Part shown: in pieces, positions 1 through 4,701 of the stretch
Position numbering within the stretch: the stretch's first letter is position 1
How the letters are laid out: the number at the start of each line of letters is the position of its first letter
Assembly: GCA_002311925.1 (NCBI GenBank)
Contig: DCAK01000117.1
Span: forward strand, 552-6,928
DNA length: 6,377 nucleotides
Source: Planctomycetes bacterium UBA1135
GTDB lineage: Bacteria > Planctomycetota > UBA1135
Direction of reading: 5' to 3'
Program-made: the position numbers and the translations under genes
Notes under the pieces: generated by a model
Seen by the model: only the letters and a program-made list of their open reading frames with translations
Told to the model about the DNA's origin: nothing
The model's database searches: none

Positions 1-1
1 C

Positions 2-520
2 TGTATCATGTGGATGCCCGGGACGATTCCAGCTGGCACCGTGTGCAAGGAACCCGCCATGACCATCGACATCCTGCCCACCCTGGCGAGCCTGCTGGGG
101 GCCCCGCTGGGGGAGAAACCCATCGACGGCAGGAACATTGGTCCGCTTCTTTTCGGCATCGAAGGCGCCGTTTCTCCCCAACCCGCCTACTACTTCTGGT
201 ACGGCCGCAACAATCTCGAAGCCATGCGAAGCGGCCGCTGGAAGCTCCATTTCCCCCACGGTTACCGCTCCATGAAGGGGCGCGAACCCGGCAAGGACGG
301 CAAGCCCGGCCTTTACGACCACTCTGTCAAAACCGGCATCGAACTTTACGACCTGGAGGCCGACATCGGCGAATCCAACGAATTGGCCGCCAGCCACCCC
401 GCCGTGGTCGCCCGCATGGTCGAAATGGCCGACGCCATGCGCGCCCGACTTGGCGACGACCTCACCGGCACGAAGGGATCAGAAAGCAGGGAGCCGGGGC
501 GAGTCGCCAAGGACGGCTGA
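2..520 (+). CDS. S1-family sulfatase (arylsulfatase A-like), C-terminal part only
   Basis: This is the last 172 codons of a sulfatase that enters from the left edge. S1 sulfatases hydrolyse sulfate esters, usually outside the cytoplasm, and planctomycetes carry many of them for sulfated polysaccharides. The visible part matches the family's C-terminal subdomain in order: a PGTIPAG stretch, then TIDILPTLASLLG (the usual 'iDllPTla.laG'), then PIDGRNIGPLL, then YYFWYGRNNLEAMRSGRWKLH (the 'lrAvR.g.WKL' segment), then ELYDLEADIGESNELA and HPAVVARM (the 'eLYdL..Dp.E..NlA' end). The active-site Cys/Ser that becomes formylglycine, the main metal ligands and any signal peptide lie upstream of the window, so activity and substrate cannot be judged. 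A polar tail of about 20 residues follows the domain. Codon use favours C or G at third positions and CTG for leucine. The next gene starts 40 bases downstream. The family is clear; the substrate is not. Confidence 0.93.
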   Translation, partial: CIMWMPGTIPAGTVCKEPAMTIDILPTLASLLGAPLGEKPIDGRNIGPLLFGIEGAVSPQPAYYFWYGRNNLEAMRSGRWKLHFPHGYRSMKGREPGKDGKPGLYDHSVKTGIELYDLEADIGESNELAASHPAVVARMVEMADAMRARLGDDLTGTKGSESREPGRVAKDG

Positions 521-548
521 CCACAAAGTCCAAAACTTGGGTTAGGAT

Positions 549-554
549 TGAGGG
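549..554 (+). promoter_or_regulatory. Ribosome binding site favouring the TTG start of the YHYH gene
   Basis: TGAGGG lies 6 bases before TTG at 561 and 12 bases before the in-frame ATG at 567. The spacing suits the TTG. Starting at TTG also adds a lysine ahead of the hydrophobic signal-peptide core, which the ATG start would lack. Confidence 0.5.
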
Positions 555-560
555 TTCGTA

Positions 561-1862
561 TTGAAGATGTTGGTGTTCCTCCCCCTCCTCCTCGCAGTCC
601 TTCCCGCCCAGCAGGTCGACCCCGAAGTCGCAGCCTGGCGGCAGAACCTCGACGGCACCAAGGGCCAAAGTCCTGCCGGCAACATTCATTCCGTTGTCAG
701 CCAGATCGAGGCCGATGTGCAGAGGGTCCGGGAGAACAACAACAATGTCTATGTCGAGGCGACCGGCATTCCCTCCCATCCCATCGGCCCCTGGGGCAAC
801 AACCCCAATATGGCCGTAGACCGGAATTGGACCTTCCGCATCACGAAGAACCCTACCCCGGCTACGAACCACACCAACACCCCGTTCGGCCAGATGGGGG
901 TCGCCGTCAACGGAGTCGTCCTCTACAACGCTCTCGACGCCCGGTCCTATCGGAATCGTGGTATCTGGATGCAGTTGGCGCCCTACTTTGAAGGCCTAAG
1001 CATGGATGTCGGCCCAGGTCATCCCCAGCAGGACGGTAGCTATCACTACCACGCCCTGCCCGAGCTCCTGCTTGCCCAGCGGGGGGACAATCCCCAGTAC
1101 CACTCGCCCATCATTGGCTTCGCCTTCGACGGCTATCCCATCTACGGACCCTATGGGTTTTCCAACCCTGACGGGACCGGCGGGGTGGCGCGAATGGGGA
1201 CCTCCTTTCGCACGCGGAACATCACGGTGCGCGACTCCCTACCCGACGGCACCCAGCTTCCTCCGCCCGACCACGGTCCTCCCGTCAGCAGCCAGTACCC
1301 GCTCGGCTGCTACGCCGAGGACTACGAATTCGTCGTGGGCCTGGGCCACCTGGATGAACACAATGGCCGCGACTGCGTGACCCCTGAATTCACCGGCGGA
1401 ATCTACGCCTACTTCGTGACCCTGGATTCCACCGGTGAGCCCGCCTACCCCTTCATCCTGGGTCCGACCTACTACGGAACCCTGGACACCGCCAACACGG
1501 GGCCGAACGGGGGGCACGTGAATGTCCCCTCCGGGGCTTCCGACCATAATCCTTTCTCTATCTACCTCAATGATTTCGACGCAGGGGGGACTGGGAGAAT
1601 CGCCGTGGGGAATGCCACCCCTGGGGGCAATTTTTTACTGGGCTATTCTTTCCAGGGAATGGGCCCTATTTCAACTACGTACGGTTCGGTCGCCCTCACC
1701 CCTCCTATCCGCTCCTTCGGCCCCTTTGCCGCCGATAATGCCGGGTCTTTTTCCATGACCGTTTCCGTCCACTCTTCCCTTCAGGGCCGAACTCTCTACG
1801 GTCAGGGTTACGATGTCCTGGCCAGTCTTCTTTCGGATCCCGTCCGGGTGCGTGTTCGGTAG
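561..1862 (+). CDS. Secreted YHYH-domain protein with C-terminal beta domain
   Basis: This 433-residue exported protein contains a YHYH domain (named after its Tyr-His-Tyr-His motif), a family of unknown biochemical function. Residues 1-17 form a signal peptide (LKM, a Leu-rich core, then LPAQQ). The YHYH motif is at residues 161-164, followed by FDGYPIYGP at 189-197, HLDEHNGRD at 263-271 with a TPEF just after, and GGIYAYFVT at 279-287, all expected signatures in the expected order. From about residue 316 to the end is a second part, rich in Gly, Ser and Thr (VGNATPGGNFLLGY, then PPIRSFGPFAADNAG, then LQGRTLYGQGYDV). It resembles the C-terminal beta domain found on many secreted planctomycete and myxobacterial proteins; this match is from memory of the pattern. 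ATG at 567 is the alternative start, but spacing from the upstream TGAGGG and the signal-peptide charge favour TTG 561. The gene lies 40 bases after a sulfatase and 9 bases before the next start, which suggests co-transcription. The domain call is strong; the role is unknown. Confidence 0.88.
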   Translation: MKMLVFLPLLLAVLPAQQVDPEVAAWRQNLDGTKGQSPAGNIHSVVSQIEADVQRVRENNNNVYVEATGIPSHPIGPWGNNPNMAVDRNWTFRITKNPTPATNHTNTPFGQMGVAVNGVVLYNALDARSYRNRGIWMQLAPYFEGLSMDVGPGHPQQDGSYHYHALPELLLAQRGDNPQYHSPIIGFAFDGYPIYGPYGFSNPDGTGGVARMGTSFRTRNITVRDSLPDGTQLPPPDHGPPVSSQYPLGCYAEDYEFVVGLGHLDEHNGRDCVTPEFTGGIYAYFVTLDSTGEPAYPFILGPTYYGTLDTANTGPNGGHVNVPSGASDHNPFSIYLNDFDAGGTGRIAVGNATPGGNFLLGYSFQGMGPISTTYGSVALTPPIRSFGPFAADNAGSFSMTVSVHSSLQGRTLYGQGYDVLASLLSDPVRVRVR

Positions 1863-1871
1863 AAGTGCTGG

Positions 1872-3467
1872 GTGGGTCGTGCCGCTGCTCTAGGCTTGGC
1901 GGGCTTGATTCTTCTTTCTCTTCTTCTGTTCCCCCAGGATTCCCCCTGGGTGGAAACTCGTCAGGGAACCCTGCCTTTAGTTTTGTCAGCCCCTCATGGA
2001 GGAGGGGAGAAACCTGCATCCATGAAGGACCGAACCCGCGGGATTCTCAAGCGCGATTCTGGTACCCGCGAGGTTCTTTTTGGATTGGCCGAGGCCATCG
2101 AATTGAGGACCGGGCGCCGCCCCTTCCTTGTTGCGAGCAACCTGCACAGAGTGAAGCTCGACCCCAATCGTGATGTGGAGGAAGCGGCCCAGGGCGACAG
2201 GGAAGCAGCGTTGGCCTGGGCGGCCTATCACGGGGCCTTGGAAGAGGCCGGGAGGGCGGCCAAGGCTCTTGGAGGAGGAAGGGCCCTGATTCTGGACATC
2301 CATGGCCATGGCCACGAGGAAAATTGGACCGAATTGGGGCACGCGGTCTCCGCGGAAATACTCGCCAAGCCCGACGAAGAATTGGAAGATGTCGGTTGGA
2401 TTCGCGGCCCCACCAGTCTCGGGGCTTTTTTCGAACATGCCGACCTGCGAGCGGTTCCCTCGCCCTCAATTCCACATCCGGATGGGAAGCCCTACTTCAC
2501 GGGGGGCTACATCACGAGAAGGCACCGCGGAGATGGTTTGCGGTCCATTCAATTGGAGCTTCCCTCCAGCCTTCGGAAAACCGAAAACCTCCCCTGGTCG
2601 GTGCCGGCGCTTGCGGACGCGGTGACCCCTTTCCTGGCGGAGCACTTCGGAATCCCGCCGATTTCCCTCCACCCGAGTCCCCTTCCCGAGGAGGGACCCT
2701 TGGCAGTCTTTTCAAATTCCTTCGACCGCCATGTGGAGGTGTTCGGGGTCCAAATCCTGGCCACCCCCGGGCTGGATCACGGGAAATTGGTCCATGCCGC
2801 CCATGTCCTGGCGGAATGGCTCGACAATGACGAGAACGGAATCGTGGATGAGCCCGTGGTGGTTGAAATCCTGAGAGAGGGGGGGGCCTTCTTGGTCATG
2901 CCGGCCCGAGAACGGGACATGCGTCGTCTGGAGCGCCATTTTGAGACATGGGATGAATCCGGCTGGCGGATGGGCCTGGACCTTTACGGGGATGAAACTC
3001 TCCCGGAAGGGGCTCCCCATGCCCGCGGCGAGGATGGGAAAAGAGTGCCTGGTCGTTTCGACGCCTCTCTTGAAGAGGTTCTTCACCTGGTCTCGCACGG
3101 CTGGGAGCGGGGTTTTTCGGACACTTTCGGCTTCGAAAGAGGCTCCAAACTGTGCGACGCCATGGATTTGGCCCGGGGGGGCCGATTCGATCGCATTCCA
3201 CGCCGGTATCCAAAGGACGCCTGGTACACCTACGACGACCGGACCTGCGATTACGAATGCCAGGCTGCGGAGTATTTCTACTGGGCCTTGACCACCCTGC
3301 TCGGGGGCCAGGATTTTCCCGGCCGGGCCGAGGACATCGGCCACGAGTGGAGGCCCACTACTGCTGAGGCCCTGCTGGAAACCGACCCGGCGGTTTACGA
3401 GCTCCTGTCCGACCTGGAATTCGCCCTTCCAAGAATCCTTCCCGACGGGCACTACAGGGATGGTTGA
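1872..3467 (+). CDS. Exported N-formylglutamate amidohydrolase-like protein fused to an uncharacterised C-terminal domain
   Basis: This 531-residue protein has two parts. Residues 1-22 are a signal peptide or N-terminal anchor (GRAAALGLAG, then LILLSLLLF). Residues about 30-262 resemble the N-formylglutamate amidohydrolase family, a zinc-hydrolase fold: SAPHGG at 39-44, NLHR at 90-93, LDPNR at 96-100, LDIHGHGH at 141-148 and IQLELP at 226-231. His42, His144 or His146 and Glu229 are plausible metal or catalytic residues by analogy. Export argues against a role in histidine breakdown; another amide, perhaps a cell-wall or extracellular peptide, is more likely (inference). Residues about 277-531 form a second domain with an EF-hand-like loop (DNDENG at 318-323), EEVLHLVSH at 401-409, YPKDAWYTYDD at 446-456 and TCDYECQAAEY at 458-468. 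Similar unnamed bacterial proteins are recalled, but no function. GTG 1872 is the first possible start after the in-frame stop of the YHYH gene; its ribosome binding site is weak. The stop overlaps the next gene by 8 bases. Confidence 0.82.
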   Translation: MGRAAALGLAGLILLSLLLFPQDSPWVETRQGTLPLVLSAPHGGGEKPASMKDRTRGILKRDSGTREVLFGLAEAIELRTGRRPFLVASNLHRVKLDPNRDVEEAAQGDREAALAWAAYHGALEEAGRAAKALGGGRALILDIHGHGHEENWTELGHAVSAEILAKPDEELEDVGWIRGPTSLGAFFEHADLRAVPSPSIPHPDGKPYFTGGYITRRHRGDGLRSIQLELPSSLRKTENLPWSVPALADAVTPFLAEHFGIPPISLHPSPLPEEGPLAVFSNSFDRHVEVFGVQILATPGLDHGKLVHAAHVLAEWLDNDENGIVDEPVVVEILREGGAFLVMPARERDMRRLERHFETWDESGWRMGLDLYGDETLPEGAPHARGEDGKRVPGRFDASLEEVLHLVSHGWERGFSDTFGFERGSKLCDAMDLARGGRFDRIPRRYPKDAWYTYDDRTCDYECQAAEYFYWALTTLLGGQDFPGRAEDIGHEWRPTTAEALLETDPAVYELLSDLEFALPRILPDGHYRDG

Positions 3468-3837
3468 CCCGTCCCTCCCCGACCAGATCTTTTTCGATGC
3501 GGATTGCCCGCGATGTCTTCGATGGACTGAAAAACTCCGGCGGAAGGATCCCGAAGGGAAGAAGTTCGTGTTTCATCCTCTCAAGGGGGAGGATTTTGAA
3601 TCTGCCCTCACCGAGGAGATGCGGGCTTCCTTGCCCGACGCCCTGGTTTCCGTGGATGGGGATGGCCGGGTCCGGACCGGGGCGGAAGCAGTCCTGCGGA
3701 CGGCCAGGAGAATCGGCGGGCTTGCAGGATTCCTCGCCCTTTTTGCCGGCATCCTCCCTTCCGCAGTTTTGAATAGTGGATACGCATGGGTTGCTCGGCA
3801 TCGGCACCGGGGGGGAGGGCCTTCCGTGGATGGGTAG
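3460..3837 (+). CDS. DCC family (DUF393) thiol-disulfide oxidoreductase-like protein
   Basis: This 125-residue protein has the hallmark D-x-x-C-x-x-C of the DCC family in IFFDADCPRC, with Cys16 and Cys19. It also carries the usual later blocks: FHPLKGEDFESAL, then DALVSVDGDGRVRTGAEAVLR (family pattern 'sl.l.d.dG.v..gs.A.l'), a short hydrophobic stretch around 88-103, and a YAWVARHRHR end where the family has 'Y.wvArnR'. Length is normal for the family. These proteins have a thioredoxin-like CxxC and are presumed redox proteins, but few have been tested. There is no signal peptide, so the protein is probably cytoplasmic or at the inner membrane. The ATG lies inside the end of the upstream gene (ATGGTTGA, an 8-base overlap). 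The AGGG touching the ATG is too close to serve as its ribosome binding site, so translation is probably coupled to the amidohydrolase-like gene. The last residues are encoded across a run of seven G at 3809-3815. Confidence 0.87.
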   Translation: MVDPSLPDQIFFDADCPRCLRWTEKLRRKDPEGKKFVFHPLKGEDFESALTEEMRASLPDALVSVDGDGRVRTGAEAVLRTARRIGGLAGFLALFAGILPSAVLNSGYAWVARHRHRGGGPSVDG

Positions 3838-3850
3838 ATAGAATGGGTCC

Positions 3851-4258
3851 ATGAGGTTGCGTTTCCTTGCCCTCTTCCTGGGATTGGTACAGGCCCTGGC
3901 GCCCGCATTGGCGGCGAAGCCGAGGAATTCCGAATCTCCCCACGGTTCGACGCAAACCTGTTGTTGTGGGCCGGTGCAGGAGGATTGTTCGCCTGAGGGC
4001 ACTCCGAATCCCTCTTCAGAGCCAGGACTCGAACCCCTTCCCTGCGGATGTGGTTGTTACGAAGGCGTTCCTGCGAATCCCGGACCCCGGGCTCCATTGG
4101 AAGTCGCCACCCCGAGGGTGGAGATGCCCGGTCTCCTTCAAAGTCCCGCGGAATCCCGGTACCTCCTCGGTGCCCCTCCCGTTCCGGCCCCCACCTGCCG
4201 GACCTGGCCCCCGCACCCACCCCCGGGGCTTCCCTCCCTCTGCGTCTGGCGGGAATAG
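3851..4258 (+). CDS. Small secreted cysteine- and proline-rich protein, possible metal binder
   Basis: No named family is recognised. The 135-residue product begins with a clear signal peptide (MRLRFLALFLGLVQALAPALAA, split here as RLRFLALFLG and LVQALAPALAA, cleavage near residue 21-22). The mature part is polar, rich in Pro and Gly, and has nine cysteines: Cys37-38-39 in QTCCCGP, Cys46, Cys65, Cys67 and Cys69 in PCGCGCY, Cys116 and Cys131. The CCC and CxCxC clusters suggest metal binding or dense disulfides. Short secreted Cys-rich proteins of similar look occur beside metal-efflux genes in planctomycetes and verrucomicrobia (recalled, not checked). An exported HMA protein and a TolC gene follow, which supports a metal-related role by inference. 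The gene starts 13 bases after the DCC gene and has only a weak ribosome binding site. A different frame is also open here, but it has no signal peptide and reads like a shadow. That the gene is real is fairly likely; its function is unproven. Confidence 0.68.
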   Translation: MRLRFLALFLGLVQALAPALAAKPRNSESPHGSTQTCCCGPVQEDCSPEGTPNPSSEPGLEPLPCGCGCYEGVPANPGPRAPLEVATPRVEMPGLLQSPAESRYLLGAPPVPAPTCRTWPPHPPPGLPSLCVWRE

Positions 4259-4262
4259 AGGA

Positions 4263-4282
4263 GGAAAGGTTTTTTCCTTTCC
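4263..4282 (+). other. Perfect 7-bp inverted repeat with a six-T loop in the gap between two metal-related genes
   Basis: GGAAAGG (4263-4269) and CCTTTCC (4276-4282) are exact reverse complements separated by TTTTTT. The hairpin sits 4 bases after the stop of the Cys-rich gene and 52 bases before the HMA start. The T run is in the loop rather than after the stem, so it is not a standard intrinsic terminator. It could be a processing or stability element, a weak attenuator, or an operator-like site. The stretch 4295-4324 that follows is strongly pyrimidine-rich. The structure is seen directly; the role is unknown. Confidence 0.45.
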
Positions 4283-4324
4283 AGGGCGAGCCGGTCGCCC
4301 CTCCCTCTCTCTTCCGTCCTTTTT

Positions 4325-4328
4325 GGAG
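4325..4328 (+). promoter_or_regulatory. Ribosome binding site of the HMA gene
   Basis: GGAG lies 6 bases ahead of ATG 4335, directly after a pyrimidine-rich tract. This fixes the start of the HMA gene, although its frame remains open for another 468 bases upstream. It is the clearest ribosome binding site in the window. Confidence 0.7.
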
Positions 4329-4334
4329 TGTGTC

Positions 4335-4661
4335 ATGAACCGATTCCTGCTTGCTTTCCTTTTTCTCCTTCCCGCTTGCGCTGGCGCTGCCGTGGAGGAG
4401 GCCGTGTTCGATTCCTCCCCTCTCATGGGAGCTTTCGGGGCTGAAATCGACGTCCTTGGGCTTTCCTGCCCGAAATGCGCCACCAATGTGGACCAGGTCC
4501 TCGGCGCCCTTCCCGGGATTGGCCAGGTGGATGTTGACCTTTCAGAGGGTCTTATTCGCCTGCGATTCGAAGGCCTGGTTGCCCCGAGTCCAGCCGATCT
4601 CGCTCATGCGGTCAAGGACGCTGGATTCACTCCGGTCGAGGTCAGGAGGTTGGGAGGCTAG
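4335..4661 (+). CDS. Exported heavy-metal-associated (HMA) domain protein, candidate lipoprotein
   Basis: This 108-residue protein carries an N-terminal export signal (NRFLLAFLFLLPAC) and one HMA domain at about residues 36-106. The metal-binding loop is LGLSCPKC, with Cys45 and Cys48 in the canonical CxxC, followed by the family pattern ATNVDQVLGALPGI, then VDVDLSEGLIRLRFEG, and a closing HAVKDAGFTPVEV. HMA domains bind soft metals such as Cu(I), Hg(II) or Zn(II) and pass them between proteins; most solitary ones are cytoplasmic chaperones or belong to MerP-like periplasmic carriers. Cys15 in LLPAC could be a lipidation site, although Pro just before Ala is unusual for a lipobox, so a simple signal peptide is also possible. 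The ATG is chosen for the GGAG 6 bases before it and because the signal peptide begins there. The protein lies between a Cys-rich secreted protein and TolC, so an envelope metal carrier feeding an efflux pump is a reasonable inference. Confidence 0.88.
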   Translation: MNRFLLAFLFLLPACAGAAVEEAVFDSSPLMGAFGAEIDVLGLSCPKCATNVDQVLGALPGIGQVDVDLSEGLIRLRFEGLVAPSPADLAHAVKDAGFTPVEVRRLGG

Positions 4662-4693
4662 CCGGAACTTGAACTGTCCCAATAGGTTAATTT

Positions 4694-4698
4694 AGGTG
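4694..4698 (+). promoter_or_regulatory. Likely ribosome binding site of the TolC-type gene
   Basis: AGGTG at 4694-4698 lies just upstream of ATG 4702, in an AT-rich 34-base gap. Its last three bases are themselves an in-frame GTG at 4696. Use as a ribosome binding site for ATG 4702 is favoured, but GTG 4696 would add only two residues. Confidence 0.4.
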
Positions 4699-4701
4699 CG
4701 G

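Noticed and set aside
521..560. Possible terminator after the sulfatase gene
   Set aside because: Only a weak 4-bp stem (CCAA/TTGG) is present, with no T run, so no terminator is called.
10..564. Open frame of 184 codons in a second + strand frame over the sulfatase
   Set aside because: The product is a His/Arg/Pro-rich sequence without motifs, while the overlapping frame gives a clear sulfatase C-terminus.
1933..1950. Hairpin CCCAGG/CCTGGG near the start of the amidohydrolase fusion
   Set aside because: The stem is only 6 bp, lies within coding sequence and has no T run after it; this is expected by chance in GC-rich DNA.
2712..3452. Long open frame of 246 codons on the minus strand
   Set aside because: It lies opposite the amidohydrolase fusion, whose C-terminal part carries coherent motifs on the + strand. 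The minus-strand product shows no recognisable domain and is explained by high GC content.
3573..4220. Open frame of 215 codons on the minus strand across the DCC and Cys-rich genes
   Set aside because: It spans two + strand genes with better support, and its Arg-, Pro- and Gly-rich composition is typical of a shadow frame in GC-rich DNA.
3867..4334. Upstream extension of the HMA reading frame, giving a 264-residue protein
   Set aside because: The extended part has no signal peptide or recognisable domain, and it overlaps the Cys-rich gene in another frame. A good GGAG ribosome binding site and a signal peptide define the start at 4335.
4669..4692. Possible promoter before the TolC gene (TTGAAC and TTAATT)
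   Set aside because: The two boxes are only 12 bases apart, well short of the usual 17, so a sigma-70-type promoter is not supported.
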